Source: Blastomonas natatoria (GTDB taxonomy: Bacteria > Pseudomonadota > Alphaproteobacteria > Sphingomonadales > Sphingomonadaceae). From it: DNA of 64,000 bases. The stretch lies in assembly GCF_003201955.1 (NCBI RefSeq), contig NZ_QJJM01000003.1, forward strand, positions 124,001-188,000. Direction: 5' to 3'. The position numbers and the translations under genes were made by a program. The notes under the pieces are model-generated. The model was not told the DNA's origin, ran no database searches, and was given only the letters and a program-made list of their open reading frames with translations. Below, piece after piece: positions 43,202 to 52,735 of this stretch; the first letter of the stretch is position 1, and each line of letters begins with the position of its first letter.

Positions 43202-43918
43202 CTAGCCCGTCAGCCCCTGTTGCGCCACCCCCGGCGGGGGCGCGAGCGCTCCGGGCCATTCCAGCTCGGGCCAGCCGCGTTCGCGCGCGACAATCCGCAT
43301 CGGCATGTGTGCATTGGTGACAAAGGCTTCGTGTGCCATGTCCAGCATCGGGATGTCCGAGACATGGTCCGAATAGCACCGGATCGTGCATTGTGCAGGG
43401 TCGAGCTGGTGCTCTGCCATCCAGGCTGCAATCATTTCGGCCTTGTGCGGACCATAGCAGTTATGGCCCGCAATGCGCGGCTGGACGGTCCCGCGCGACA
43501 CGATCAGATCGGTTGCGATCACATCGTCGATACCCAGGCGTCGCGCGATGGCCTCGACATAGAGTCGGTAGGAGGCGGTCGCGATCACGATGCGATAGCC
43601 TTCGGCCCGGTCGGCGGCGATCCGCTCGATCGCGCCGGGCCGGATATTGGTGGCAAAGACATGCTCGGCATGCGCCGCCATGGGCTTGGCGATCGATGCC
43701 ACCCGCAGCTTGCCCAGCAGCAGCTTCTGGTTGATCTGCTTGAGCTCTTCGCGGCTTACGAGCCGCAGGACATAGCCGATGGCGGCCAGCAGGGAAAAGG
43801 GCAGCAGCAGCAGGCGCAAGGGTTTGCGGCGAAGCGCCATCCACAGCAGGAAGCGCGCATAGGTCGGATGGACGGTAATCGTCCGATCCATGTCATAAAA
43901 GGCCAGCCTCTCCCCCAC
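43202..43918 (-). CDS. HAD-IB family phosphatase with a membrane helix
   Basis: A 238-residue protein of the HAD superfamily. Motif I is FYDMDRTI (DxDxT-like), motif II VIATASYRLYVEAI, and motif III/IV CYSDHVSDIPMLDMA. These are the phosphoserine-phosphatase-like HAD-IB motifs. A hydrophobic helix (LRLLLLPFSLLAAIGYVLRL) suggests membrane attachment, as in lipid phosphatases of this class. The GTG start at 43918, six residues before motif I, fits family N-termini; a TTG further upstream is possible. It is divergent from the mlaE operon, hinting at a lipid link. Confidence 0.75.
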   Translation of the reverse strand: MGERLAFYDMDRTITVHPTYARFLLWMALRRKPLRLLLLPFSLLAAIGYVLRLVSREELKQINQKLLLGKLRVASIAKPMAAHAEHVFATNIRPGAIERIAADRAEGYRIVIATASYRLYVEAIARRLGIDDVIATDLIVSRGTVQPRIAGHNCYGPHKAEMIAAWMAEHQLDPAQCTIRCYSDHVSDIPMLDMAHEAFVTNAHMPMRIVARERGWPELEWPGALAPPPGVAQQGLTG

Positions 43919-44060
43919 GGCGGCAAGCAATAACGCCAATGCGACGGGAAACAAGCCGGTGCATGCAGCGTAGTGCGATGATGATGCCGGAAACCGCTGC
44001 GACCAAATGTGCGCCAAGGTGCTTGTGATCGCACCGTTTATCGCACAAGAAGGGCGGTAT

Positions 44061-45173
44061 ATGGGTGCCCCTGCGGATTTTGCGATTGAAGAGCGCGGTG
44101 AGTCCGGCGCGGTGCTGCGCTTTTCCGGCAATCTCGACATCACGACCATTGCCCAGCTGGACAAGCGCCTCAAGCAGATCGACCAGCCTGTCGCGCTGAT
44201 CGATATGGCCGATGCGGGCCATATCGACACGGTCGGCGCGTGGATCGTGTATCGCCTGGCGCGGGACCAGCGCTGCGAGATCGTGAACCTGAGCGAATCG
44301 GGCAGCCGTCTGGTGGAAGCGGTAGGCCGGTCCGACATCAGCGATATCGAGCCGCCGCACCGGCCCAATGTGCTGTCGCGAACGCTGGCGGGCATCGGCG
44401 AGGCCACGATGACGGCCCTGGGCTCCATGCTTGGAATGCTCGGCTTTTTCGGCGCGCTGGTGCGGTCCGTGATCTCGCTCGTCGCGCATCCCGGCAGGTT
44501 CCGCTGGGCCGCGACGGTGCGTCATTTCGAGCTCGTGGGCGTGTCTGCGCTGGGCATTGTCGGGTTGATGAGCTTCCTGATCGGCATCGTCATCGCGCAA
44601 CAGGGTGCGGTGCAGCTGCGCCAGTTCGGCGCCGAGGTGTTCACGGTCAACCTGGTCGGGCGACTGACCATCCGCGAACTCGGGGTGCTGATGACCGCCA
44701 TCATGGTGGCCGGGCGCTCAGGCAGCGCCTTTGCCGCGCAGATCGGCACGATGAAGCTGACCGAAGAGGTCGATGCGATGCGCACCATCGGCGTCTCGCC
44801 GGTCGAGGCGCTGGTGCTGCCGCGCGTGACTGCAGCGGTGCTGATGATGCCGCTGCTCGGCTTCTATTCGATGATCGTCGCGATGATCGGCGGCGCCTTC
44901 CTGTGCTGGATCGTGCTCGAGATCCCGCCTGCGACATTTGTGGTGCGCATTCAGGAAGTGGTGCCGATCACCGACTTCTATGTCGGGATGATCAAGGCGC
45001 CGGTTTTCGGCCTGATCATCGCGCTCGCTGGCTGCTATCAGGGGATGCAGGTACGCGGCAATGCCGAGGAAGTGGGCTCGCGGACCACTGCCGCTGTGGT
45101 GCAGGCGATCTTCATGGTCATCGTGCTCGACGCATTCTTTGCGGTCTTCTTTACCGAAGTGGGCTGGGGATGA
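44061..45173 (+). CDS. mlaE: MlaE-type ABC lipid permease with N-terminal STAS domain
   Basis: A 370-residue inner-membrane permease for phospholipid movement between membranes. Residues 1-100 form a STAS domain (FSGNLDITTIAQLDKRL, LIDMADAGHIDTVGAWI), usually a separate protein (MlaB) in E. coli. Then follow an amphipathic helix and five or six spans, with the MlaE signatures VRHFELVGVSALGIVGLMSF and GTMKLTEEVDAMRTIGVSP. The start at 44061 has AAGGGCGG upstream; ATG 44007 would add a poor N-terminus. It is first in mlaE-mlaF-mlaD-lipoprotein, overlapping mlaF by ATGA. Confidence 0.92.
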   Translation: MGAPADFAIEERGESGAVLRFSGNLDITTIAQLDKRLKQIDQPVALIDMADAGHIDTVGAWIVYRLARDQRCEIVNLSESGSRLVEAVGRSDISDIEPPHRPNVLSRTLAGIGEATMTALGSMLGMLGFFGALVRSVISLVAHPGRFRWAATVRHFELVGVSALGIVGLMSFLIGIVIAQQGAVQLRQFGAEVFTVNLVGRLTIRELGVLMTAIMVAGRSGSAFAAQIGTMKLTEEVDAMRTIGVSPVEALVLPRVTAAVLMMPLLGFYSMIVAMIGGAFLCWIVLEIPPATFVVRIQEVVPITDFYVGMIKAPVFGLIIALAGCYQGMQVRGNAEEVGSRTTAAVVQAIFMVIVLDAFFAVFFTEVGWG

Positions 45174-46018
45174 GCGCCGCGCGGGAAAAAGAATGCGATG
45201 TTGCCATCCGCATCTCCGGGCTGACCAACAGCTTCGGTGAGCAGGTGGTGCACGAGGACCTGTCGCTCGACGTGCGGCATGGCGAGATTCTCGGTGTGGT
45301 CGGCGGATCGGGCACCGGCAAGTCCGTGCTGATGCGATCGATCATCGGCCTGCAGCGTCCAGATGCCGGGCGCATCGAGGTGCTGGGAGAATCCATTCTC
45401 GACGGCGAGGAGGAGGACGTTTCGATCCGCAGCCGCTGGGGCGTTCTGTTCCAGGGCGGCGCCCTGTTCTCGACGCTGACGGTGGCGGAAAACGTGATGG
45501 TACCGCTCGCCGAATTCTATCCGCATATCGACCGCAGTCTGCGGCGCGAGATTGCGCTGTACAAGATCGCGCTGTCGGGCCTGCCCGAGGATGCGGCGGA
45601 CAAGTATCCTTCCGAGCTTTCGGGCGGCATGAAGAAGCGTGCAGGTCTGGCGCGCGCACTGGCGCTCGATCCCGATGTGCTCTTCCTCGACGAACCGACC
45701 GCCGGCCTCGATCCGATCGGTGCGGCGCGCTTCGATGCGCTGACCCGCGAGCTGCAGCGGACGCTGGGGCTCACCGTGTTCCTGATCACGCATGATCTCG
45801 ATACGCTGCACGAGATCTGCGACCGGGTGGCGGTGCTCGCCGACAGGAAGGTGATCGCCATCGGCACCATTCCGGAACTGCTCGCCACCGACCATCCGTG
45901 GATCCAGGAATATTTCAATGGTCCACGCGGCCGCGCTGCCGCCGTCAGCCATGCCGACGAGGAGCGCAAGAAGACGCGGTTGCCGGCCAGCAGCAAGAGC
46001 CGGGGGTTCCTCCGGTGA
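45170..46018 (+). CDS. mlaF: MlaF-type ABC ATPase
   Basis: A 282-residue ATPase driving MlaE. Walker A is GGSGTGKSVLM, the Q-loop is RWGVLFQGGALFSTLTV with the MlaF-typical GALF, the signature is LSGGMKKRAGLARAL, Walker B is VLFLDEPTAGLDPI, and the H-loop is FLITHDLDTL. All are intact. A basic tail (EERKKTRLPASSKSRGF) follows. The ATG overlaps the mlaE stop. The complex extracts or inserts phospholipids with the MlaD ring at the outer face. Confidence 0.93.
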   Translation: MSAAREKECDVAIRISGLTNSFGEQVVHEDLSLDVRHGEILGVVGGSGTGKSVLMRSIIGLQRPDAGRIEVLGESILDGEEEDVSIRSRWGVLFQGGALFSTLTVAENVMVPLAEFYPHIDRSLRREIALYKIALSGLPEDAADKYPSELSGGMKKRAGLARALALDPDVLFLDEPTAGLDPIGAARFDALTRELQRTLGLTVFLITHDLDTLHEICDRVAVLADRKVIAIGTIPELLATDHPWIQEYFNGPRGRAAAVSHADEERKKTRLPASSKSRGFLR

Positions 46019-46094
46019 CCGGGCAACTGACCTCGCAACTCTGGGCCGCTTTGGCGGTTTACAGCATCAGAACATCAGGGGCATAACCAAAGCC

Positions 46095-47042
46095 ATGGAA
46101 ACACGCGCCAATCATGTCTGGGTGGGGACCGTCACCCTGGTGCTGCTGGCGGGCATTGCCGCCTTTGTCATCTGGCTGGCGGGCCTGGGCGAGACCAACC
46201 GCAACCCCTATGACATCTTCTTCAAGACATCGGTCGATGGCATCGCCAAGGGATCGGTCGTCGCCTATTCGGGCGTGCCTTCGGGTCAGGTGACGGAAAT
46301 CGCGCTCTGGGCCAAGGACCCGCAGTTCGTGCGCGTGCGGATCGAGGTCGATGCGCATGTGCCGATCCTCGAAGGCACCACCGCAACGATCCAGGGCGTG
46401 GGCTTTACCGGCGTGTCGCAGATCCAGCTCGATGGCGCCAAGCAGGGCGCGCCCGCCATTACCGAGCCCGGGCCCGAAGGCGTGCCCGTGATTCCCACCA
46501 AGCCGGGCGCGCTGGGCGAACTGCTCAACAACGCGCCGCTGCTGATCGAACGGCTGGCGACGCTGACAGAGCGCTTCACCCAGGTGCTTTCGGACGAGAA
46601 CCAGAAATCGATCTCGATCCTGCTCAAGAATTCGGGGCGTCTGACCGGTGAGCTGGCCAATTCCGCCCCGGAACTGCGCGCCGCACTGGCCGAGCTGCGC
46701 GTCACCCTGACAAAGGCTGGCGTCGCTGCCGAGCAGCTGGGCATGACCGCGCAATCGACCAAGGAAGTGCTCGACAGCGAGGGCCGTCCGCTTGCGCGCC
46801 AGCTTTCCAAGACGCTGGCCGATACCGACAAGGCACTGGTCAAGCTGACGGAAACGCTGGAAGAGGCCAAGCCTGGTCTGCGTCAGTTCTCGACCACGAC
46901 CCTGCCGGAAACCGAGGCACTGGTGCGCGATCTGCGCGTCACCGCACGCGCGCTGTCTGCCATTACCGAAAAGATTGACCAGGAAGGCGCAGGCGGGCTG
47001 CTGACAGCCCCGCCGCTGCCCGACTATGAGCCGAAGAAATGA
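46095..47042 (+). CDS. mlaD: MlaD-type MCE-domain lipid-binding protein
   Basis: A 315-residue protein with one N-terminal membrane anchor (HVWVGTVTLVLLAGIAAFVI) and a single MCE domain (about 40-120: DIFFKTSVDGIAKGSVVAYS, VTEIALWAKDPQFVRVRIEV, TATIQGVGFTGVSQIQLDG). A long helical C-terminal region, longer than in E. coli MlaD, could extend across the periplasm. ATG 46095 lies after AGGGGCAT. The MCE ring binds and carries lipids beside MlaE. It sits 76 bases after mlaF. Confidence 0.93.
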   Translation: METRANHVWVGTVTLVLLAGIAAFVIWLAGLGETNRNPYDIFFKTSVDGIAKGSVVAYSGVPSGQVTEIALWAKDPQFVRVRIEVDAHVPILEGTTATIQGVGFTGVSQIQLDGAKQGAPAITEPGPEGVPVIPTKPGALGELLNNAPLLIERLATLTERFTQVLSDENQKSISILLKNSGRLTGELANSAPELRAALAELRVTLTKAGVAAEQLGMTAQSTKEVLDSEGRPLARQLSKTLADTDKALVKLTETLEEAKPGLRQFSTTTLPETEALVRDLRVTARALSAITEKIDQEGAGGLLTAPPLPDYEPKK

Positions 47043-47053
47043 GAGGGGCCAGC

Positions 47054-47647
47054 ATGACCGCCACCGTCCGATCACTGCTGTCTGCCGGAGGCGCCTGCCT
47101 CTTGCTGGCCGGGTGCGTCAGCTTCGGGTCCGAAGCGCCGCCGCAGCTGCTGACTCTGACCTCGAACGCGACCCCGGCTGCCGGCGCCATGGCTTCCGCC
47201 TCGGTGACCGATGCGATCGTCGTTGACGTGCCGACAGTCGAGCGCACCCTGGATCAGGTCCGCGTGCCGGTGCAGGTGAGCGACAGCGCCATCGCCTATG
47301 TCAAGGATGCGGTCTGGGCGGACAAGCCCGCGCGACTGTTCCGCACCGTGCTGGCGGAAACACTTGCGGCCGGGAGCGGGCGGCTGGTGCTCGATCAGGT
47401 CGAGACCGGCGCCGAGCGCAGCACGATGCTGTCAGGCCAGCTCCACCGTTTCGGCTATGACGAGGATGCGCGCGCCGCCATCGTGCGCTTCGATGCCGTC
47501 GTGCGCAAGCCGGGCAGCCCCTTGCGCAAGCAGCGCTTCGAGGCAAGCGTGCCGGTAGCGACGGTTGACGCGGTCACGGTGGGTGCGGCATTGAACCAGG
47601 CGGCAAACGCTGTCGCGGCGCAGGTCGCGGCCTGGACCGTCGGCTGA
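47054..47647 (+). CDS. ABC-transport auxiliary lipoprotein (PqiC-like)
   Basis: A 197-residue lipoprotein with a signal and lipobox (ACLLLAGC). A beta-rich mature part follows, with [20 protein letters not shown] and [20 protein letters not shown], the pattern of auxiliary components of MCE transporters. It probably anchors at the outer membrane and docks the MlaD ring. The ATG at 47054 has GAGGGG at good spacing; an ATG at 47039 overlaps the mlaD stop. It is the last gene of the operon. MlaA and MlaC are not in this window. Confidence 0.82.
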   Translation: MTATVRSLLSAGGACLLLAGCVSFGSEAPPQLLTLTSNATPAAGAMASASVTDAIVVDVPTVERTLDQVRVPVQVSDSAIAYVKDAVWADKPARLFRTVLAETLAAGSGRLVLDQVETGAERSTMLSGQLHRFGYDEDARAAIVRFDAVVRKPGSPLRKQRFEASVPVATVDAVTVGAALNQAANAVAAQVAAWTVG

Positions 47648-47688
47648 CGATCGCACCCCTTTTCCATTACACACAGGATTTCCGAACC

Positions 47689-48111
47689 ATGGCGCATTTC
47701 CTCATCGTCGAGGCACGCTTCTACGACCATCTCAACGACCTGCTGCTTGAAGGCGCACGCGCCGCAATCAAGGCGGCGGGGCACACCCACGAGACGCTCA
47801 CCGTGCCGGGCGCGCTGGAGATTCCCGCGGCCATCGCCATGGCATCGGAAACCCAGCGCTTTGACGGCTATGTCGCGATCGGTGTGATCATTCGCGGCGA
47901 AACCTATCATTTCGAGGTCGTCTCGAACGAGAGCGCGCGTGCGATCATGGCGCTGACCCTCGATGGCCTGCCGATCGGCAACGGAATCCTGACGGTCGAG
48001 AACGAGGCCCAGGCGTTGACCCGCGCCAGGAAGGACGAGAAGGACAAGGGTGGCGACGCTGCCCGCGCCGCCATCACCATGCTCGAGATTTCCGAAAAGC
48101 TCGCCGGCTGA
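47689..48111 (+). CDS. ribH: 6,7-dimethyl-8-ribityllumazine synthase RibH
   Basis: A 140-residue enzyme joining the RibB product with the RibD product to make lumazine. Substrate motifs include [34 protein letters not shown] (catalytic His) and [12 protein letters not shown]. It lies 24 kb from the other rib genes, between the Mla operon and convergent motB. It starts at an ATG preceded by a weak ribosome site (ACAGGA). It stops 23 bases from the motB stop. Confidence 0.95.
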   Translation: MAHFLIVEARFYDHLNDLLLEGARAAIKAAGHTHETLTVPGALEIPAAIAMASETQRFDGYVAIGVIIRGETYHFEVVSNESARAIMALTLDGLPIGNGILTVENEAQALTRARKDEKDKGGDAARAAITMLEISEKLAG

Positions 48112-48124
48112 ACCGCTGCGCGCT

Positions 48125-48152
48125 GCCGCTCCCTTATTTCACGGGAAGCGGC
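48125..48152. terminator. Hairpin between convergent ribH and motB
   Basis: GCCGCTCCC (48125-48133) and GGGAAGCGGC (48143-48152) form a stem with one bulge and a nine-base loop. It includes the end of motB. It may act for both strands; no strong T-run is seen. Confidence 0.4.
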
Positions 48153-49144
48153 GGCGGCACCGGACGTGACGGCATGGCGCCGGGGGCGCTCACCGATCGG
48201 GGCGGGGCACTTTCGCCCTTCGCCGCATCGGTAAAGGCCAGCGTGATCGAGATGCGCCGGTTGGCCGGATCGTTCCGGTCCATCGGGTTGTAGGGCTCCT
48301 TGTCCGCCACGCCCTCGATGCGATGCACCTGGCCGGGATTGATCCCTCCCATCACCAGCGCCCGTCGCGTCGCTTCCGCGCGGCTGGTCGAGAGCATCCA
48401 GTTGTTCATCGTCTTGCCCGATGCATAAGGCAGCGAGTCGGTATGCCCGCGGATGATCACCGGGTTGGGCATGCCGTTGATCGCCTGCGCCACCTCTTTG
48501 AGCAACTCGTTCGCCTTGGGCACCAGCTTGTCGGTCGACAGCGCGAACATGCTGAAATTGGCCTCGTCCACCAGATCGATGCGCAGACCCTCGCGGGTGT
48601 CGGTAAAGCGGACGTTCTTCAGCAGCTTCTCCAGACCGCCGCTCGAGCCCAGACGTTCTTCGAGCTGCTTCTTGAGCTTCTCGAACTGTTCCTTTTCGGC
48701 AGCCTTCTGCGCCTGCTGCGCCTGCTTCATCGCGGCACGCTGCTCTTCGGTCATCGTGCTGTAGGCGCTCTTGCCAGCCTCGTCGGCCGTGCCGGTGGCA
48801 TCCTGGGGAATGGTGATCGTGCGGGTGCCGGTCTGACCTGCCCGGTTGGGATAATCGTCACGGCCGACGATGGATTCCCCGCCGAACAGCCCGTTGGAGC
48901 CGGCGCTGCCCGATTTCAGCTCGACGATCGTCGGCGCGAAATAGTCGGCAATCGCCTTGCGGTCCTTTTCCTCGGTCGCACCGAGCAGCCACATCAGCAG
49001 GAAGAACGCCATCATTGCCGTCACGAAGTCAGCATAGGCCACCTTCCACGCGCCGCCATGATGGCCGCCATGGCCTTCCTCGATGATCTTCTTGACGATG
49101 ATCGGACGGACATTCTCGACCGGATCGGGCTTGCGCTTCGCCAT
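48134..49144 (-). CDS. motB: MotB, flagellar stator protein
   Basis: A 336-residue stator subunit. The single membrane span WKVAYADFVTAMMAFFLLMW carries the proton-binding Asp. A His/Gly stretch (EEGHGGHHGGAW) precedes it. A charged coiled coil (about 130-165, EKEQFEKLKKQLEERL) links to an OmpA-like peptidoglycan domain with ANFSMFALSTDKLVPKA, IIRGHTDSLPY and WMLSTSRAEATRRAL. The C-terminus is proline-rich. It follows motA with three bases between the genes and runs convergent to ribH. Confidence 0.95.
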   Translation of the reverse strand: MAKRKPDPVENVRPIIVKKIIEEGHGGHHGGAWKVAYADFVTAMMAFFLLMWLLGATEEKDRKAIADYFAPTIVELKSGSAGSNGLFGGESIVGRDDYPNRAGQTGTRTITIPQDATGTADEAGKSAYSTMTEEQRAAMKQAQQAQKAAEKEQFEKLKKQLEERLGSSGGLEKLLKNVRFTDTREGLRIDLVDEANFSMFALSTDKLVPKANELLKEVAQAINGMPNPVIIRGHTDSLPYASGKTMNNWMLSTSRAEATRRALVMGGINPGQVHRIEGVADKEPYNPMDRNDPANRRISITLAFTDAAKGESAPPRSVSAPGAMPSRPVPPPLPVK

Positions 49145-49147
49145 GGC

Positions 49148-50011
49148 TTAGCGGCCCCGCATGCCGTCGAACACGTCGGCAAAGGTTGGCTGGTTGGCAT
49201 GGCCCAGGCTCGAGCGTGCGGCCTCGATCACCAGCGGCTGCGGATGGCCGTGCAGCGATGCGATGATGATCTGCTTGGCGACGTGATACATCGCGCCATC
49301 GGCCTCGATCACCTGCTTGCAGCGGTTGGCCAGCGGTCCGACCAGGCCATAAGCGAGGAAAATCCCGAGGAACGTTCCGACCAGCGCCGAGCCGATCATC
49401 TCACCCAGAATGGCCGGCGGCTTGTCAATCGAGCCCATGGTCTTGACGATCCCGAGAACGGCCGCGACGATCCCGAGCGCGGGCAGGGCATCTGCCAGGT
49501 TCTGTAGCCCGTCGGCGGGCCCCACAGCTTCGTGGTGATGCGTCTTGATGGCTTGGTCGACCACGTCCTCCACCGCATGCGGATCGAGCTGGCCCGACGA
49601 GACGACGACCAGCCGCAGCGAATCGCAGATCAGGTGGATCAGCGTCGTGTCCTTCAGCAGCGTGGGATATTCGGAGAAGACCGAAGAGCTTTTCGGATCC
49701 TCGATATGCGGCTCGAGCGCCACCGGACCTTCGGTGCGCAGCATCTTCATCAGCTTGGATACCAGGAAGATGCAGTCGAGAAAGTCCTGCTTCTTGTATT
49801 TGGCACCCTTGAACGCTGTCTTGACGCCGCCGCCGATCGCCTTGATGTGCGGGCCCGAATTTCCGATCAGCATCGATCCGGCAGCAGCTCCGCCGATGAT
49901 CATCATTTCGAGCGGCAGTGCGTGAAGGATCACGCCCATGCTGCCCCCGGCCAGAATGAAGCCGCCGAACACCATGACAATCAGGACGACAAAGCCAATT
50001 GCTGCGAACAT
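49148..50011 (-). CDS. motA: MotA, flagellar stator protein
   Basis: A 287-residue proton-channel subunit with four membrane spans. The N-terminal pair begins MFAAIGFVVLIVMVFGGFI; the second pair includes ALPALGIVAAVLGIVKTMG and SALVGTFLGIFLAYGLVGPL. The conserved prolines and the cytoplasmic loop with charged residues (KYKKQDFLDCIFLVSKLMKM) that touches FliG are present. The start at 50011 has AAGGGAACC before it. A sigma-28-like element lies about 77 bases upstream (50088-50114). Confidence 0.95.
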   Translation of the reverse strand: MFAAIGFVVLIVMVFGGFILAGGSMGVILHALPLEMMIIGGAAAGSMLIGNSGPHIKAIGGGVKTAFKGAKYKKQDFLDCIFLVSKLMKMLRTEGPVALEPHIEDPKSSSVFSEYPTLLKDTTLIHLICDSLRLVVVSSGQLDPHAVEDVVDQAIKTHHHEAVGPADGLQNLADALPALGIVAAVLGIVKTMGSIDKPPAILGEMIGSALVGTFLGIFLAYGLVGPLANRCKQVIEADGAMYHVAKQIIIASLHGHPQPLVIEAARSSLGHANQPTFADVFDGMRGR

Positions 50012-50087
50012 CGCGGTTCCCTTGATCGTGGTCCATGCGCACCGGACGGTGGCACAATGCGGGCCCAAACCGGCCCGTTCAGATCGT

Positions 50088-50114
50088 AGAACGGCTTTTG
50101 CTGAACGTGGTTAA
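50088..50114 (-). promoter_or_regulatory. Sigma-28-like element upstream of motA
   Basis: On the minus strand TTAA-N15-GCCGTTCT resembles the flagellar sigma-28 pattern (TAAA-N15-GCCGATAA) with correct spacing but an imperfect -10. It ends 77 bases before the motA start. The same spacing occurs before flgM. Confidence 0.4.
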
Positions 50115-50164
50115 GCGCAAAACAGGGTTAATGGATCGAGCCTGCCCGTTAACCGCGTGCGCGA

Positions 50165-51028
50165 TCAGCGCAGATAGTCGAGCAGCGACTGCTGCGAGAT
50201 CTTGGCATAGACGGCCTGGGTTGCCTGCAGGTTGGTGAGCAGCGTCTGCAGCCGGGTCAGCGCCTCGGCCACATTCGCATCGACCAGTTCCGACCGGCGC
50301 GAGGCGAGGGCAAGATTGCTCTGCTTCAATTCCTCGCGGGCGAACTCGATCGACCCCTTCACGACGCCCTGCCGGGTGAGCAGCTGCGTCATCCGGTCGA
50401 TGGCGCCGTCCAGCGCCGCGATCTGGGCGCCGCGGGTCGCAGGACCAGTGGTCGGGTCTGCATCGCGAATGGCGGCTGCCGTATCAGCCATGATCTGCCC
50501 GAGGCTGCTGGTCGCTCCGCCGCCGATATCGATATTGGCCTGAACCTCGTCGAGATTGGGCGCTGCCACAACGAAGCGTGCATCGCCCATCGGGATGCGG
50601 ATCGCCGGTCCGGTACCGAAGAGCTGCCCGCCGAAATTGTCGCGCTGGCCCAGGGCGTCGTTGAAGTCCGAATTGATGCCTTCGACTTCCAGCGCGAGCA
50701 CTTCGGGGTCGGTCGGGCTGATCGTTCCGGTATTGGCCAGGAGCAGCAGCTCGCGGGTGCGGATCAGGCCGCTGACGATCGTGTTGAGGCTTGCCTCCGC
50801 CTGGTTGGCGCGGGTGTCTGCGCGGCCAAGATTGTTGACCCACGCGGCTTCGTCGCCCTGAAAGCGCGAGATGTTGGACGCTTCCAGCCAGGCCTTGGGG
50901 TCGTTCGAAGGCCGGGCAATGCGGCTTTCGCCGCCCACCAGCGCCTGCTGATCGGCGATCTGCTGGCTCAGCCGCACCTGACGGGTGACATCCTGTGGGG
51001 CGCGATAGCGGTTTACGGACTGGACCAT
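50165..51028 (-). CDS. flgL: FlgL, hook-filament junction protein
   Basis: A 287-residue flagellin-like protein linking hook and filament. The N-terminal flagellin-type helix includes SQQIADQQALVGGESRIARP and the DPKAWLEASNISRFQ segment. The C-terminal coiled coil (SRRSELVDANVAEALTRLQT) pairs with it. It is shorter than the E. coli protein because of a compact middle. It is the last gene of the flgB-L operon, 16 bases after flgK. Confidence 0.9.
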   Translation of the reverse strand: MVQSVNRYRAPQDVTRQVRLSQQIADQQALVGGESRIARPSNDPKAWLEASNISRFQGDEAAWVNNLGRADTRANQAEASLNTIVSGLIRTRELLLLANTGTISPTDPEVLALEVEGINSDFNDALGQRDNFGGQLFGTGPAIRIPMGDARFVVAAPNLDEVQANIDIGGGATSSLGQIMADTAAAIRDADPTTGPATRGAQIAALDGAIDRMTQLLTRQGVVKGSIEFAREELKQSNLALASRRSELVDANVAEALTRLQTLLTNLQATQAVYAKISQQSLLDYLR

Positions 51029-51044
51029 GGGATTTCTTCCGACC

Positions 51045-52376
51045 TCAGAACACGTTCAATATGGATTGCATGGTTTCGCGCGCGACCTGAATGACCCGGG
51101 CGGACGCCTCGTACGCCTGTTGCAAGCGGATCAGATCGCCTGCCTCGCGATCCAGATCGACCCCCGAAATCGCATCACGGCGGCGCCGTGCGCCCTCATC
51201 CAGCGCGGTCGCGGCATTGGATTCGCTGCGCAGCGCCGACAGGTTGGTGGCAAAGCCAGCCATGAAATTGTTCCACTTGGTCTCGACGCCATCGGTGGTG
51301 CGCAAATCGGGAATGTTCAGCAGGTTGCCATTGGGCGTGCCATCGGCCGCTGCAACTGCAAGCTGCGCGATGTCGGTGGTGGTCACCGTCAGTGTCGAGA
51401 TTCCGCCGGGCATCGAGAGCAGTGGCGCGCCGGGAGCGCCAGCCAGCGTGCGACCATTGGCCTGCCATGTATTGATGTCGGTGACGAACTGCTGCGCCAG
51501 CGCGGTCAGATCGTCCAGCCTGCCCTGCGCCGTCGCTCCGGCGCGGCTCAGACCTGCCAGCGAGCCTTCGCTCGGCACCGCGACCGCGACACCGTTGACC
51601 TGCAGCGCCAGGCTGCCATCGGTATTGCTCGCAACCGCCACATTGGCAAAGAAGTTCACCGCTGCCAGCTGCTCGCCGCCATAGGTCAGGCTTGCCGTGC
51701 CATTGGGGGCGAGCGTGATGGTGGCATTCAGTTTTTCGGTGATCGTGGCCAGCATCGCATCGCGCGCGTCGAGCAGGCCGGCATGGGCGTCGGTGCCTTC
51801 CATGGTGCGCGTGATGTCGAGATTGATCTTGTTCAGATTTTCGAGCGCGGCGTTGAGCGTATCGACTTCCTGCGTCGCGCCCTGGCTCACCTGTTGCGCG
51901 GTCAGCGTCATGTTGCCGGCGGTGCGGCGAAATGCATCGACCACCGCGTCGAGCTCGCTCAGCAGGGTAAGCTTCAGCGAATTGTCGAACGGGGCAGCAG
52001 CCACCTCTTCGGCGCGGCTGAAAAACGTGTTGAGCCGCGATCCGACATTGGATCCGGCATTGTCGAGATTGGTTTCCAGCCGCTCCATCCAGGTCAGCTG
52101 GGTTTCGGCGCGGATGCGTGCGGCGCCGCTCTGGCGAACCTGCGCCTCGATGAACTCGTCGGACGCGCGGACGGTCTGCGATATCTTCACGCCATTCAGC
52201 CCGGATTGGGCCTTGTAGGCAGGGTTCAGCGAGCTGGAGACCGTGGCATCGCTCATCTGCACGGTGCGGCGGACATAATCGGGATTTTCGGCATTGGCGA
52301 TGTTGTGCGACACCGCCTCCATCGATCGTGAAAATGCGCGCAGGCCCGATCGGCCGATGGTCAGCAGGTTGCTCAT
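51045..52376 (-). CDS. flgK: FlgK, hook-associated protein 1
   Basis: A 443-residue hook-filament junction protein. The N-terminus carries the rod/hook signature (SRSMEAVSHNIANAENPDYV) and the C-terminus the matching helix (AGDLIRLQQAYEASARVIQV). The middle is reduced compared with larger FlgK proteins. It overlaps flgJ by ATGA. Confidence 0.93.
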   Translation of the reverse strand: MSNLLTIGRSGLRAFSRSMEAVSHNIANAENPDYVRRTVQMSDATVSSSLNPAYKAQSGLNGVKISQTVRASDEFIEAQVRQSGAARIRAETQLTWMERLETNLDNAGSNVGSRLNTFFSRAEEVAAAPFDNSLKLTLLSELDAVVDAFRRTAGNMTLTAQQVSQGATQEVDTLNAALENLNKINLDITRTMEGTDAHAGLLDARDAMLATITEKLNATITLAPNGTASLTYGGEQLAAVNFFANVAVASNTDGSLALQVNGVAVAVPSEGSLAGLSRAGATAQGRLDDLTALAQQFVTDINTWQANGRTLAGAPGAPLLSMPGGISTLTVTTTDIAQLAVAAADGTPNGNLLNIPDLRTTDGVETKWNNFMAGFATNLSALRSESNAATALDEGARRRRDAISGVDLDREAGDLIRLQQAYEASARVIQVARETMQSILNVF

Positions 52377-52735
52377 GGCTTGTCGATCCCGAACTGCTTC
52401 AGCACCATGTCGGCGATGCCGAAGCTCTGTTTCTTGGCCATGTCGTCGGCGACGCGCGCGTCCATCAGGTCGCGGAACTGGTCGGTCGCCGAAGAGCCGA
52501 GCAGCGTATCGCCATCGGTGGCGGTGCGCATGGCGCCGATCATCTGACGCAGGAAGATGGCCTCGAACGATTGCGCCGCCTTGCGCAGATCTGCCTTCTC
52601 CGCCTCGCTCTTGCCGGGCGCGGCAGCATCGGGTGCGCTGGCAGCGTCGGTCAGCGCCCTTGCAGGCTTTGCGAGCGGCATCGCGGCGCTGGTCCGGGCC
52701 AGCGGGAATGCGGCGGAGGCGTGCATCACGGTCAC
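52373..52735 (-). CDS. flgJ: FlgJ-like rod-binding protein without the muramidase domain
   Basis: A 120-residue protein corresponding to the N-terminal rod-capping part of FlgJ (AAQSFEAIFLRQMIGAMRTA, SSATDQFRDLMDARVADDMA, GIADMVLKQF). The C-terminal peptidoglycan hydrolase found in E. coli FlgJ is absent. That activity is probably supplied by the separate transglycosylase at 61444. The GTG at 52735 overlaps flgI by GTGA; an ATG at 52726 is an alternative. Confidence 0.88.
   Translation of the reverse strand: MTVMHASAAFPLARTSAAMPLAKPARALTDAASAPDAAAPGKSEAEKADLRKAAQSFEAIFLRQMIGAMRTATDGDTLLGSSATDQFRDLMDARVADDMAKKQSFGIADMVLKQFGIDKP

Noticed and set aside
50050-50066. Sigma-54 site near TGGCACAATGC upstream of motA
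   Set aside because: It lies on the opposite strand to motA and lacks the TTGC block at the required spacing.
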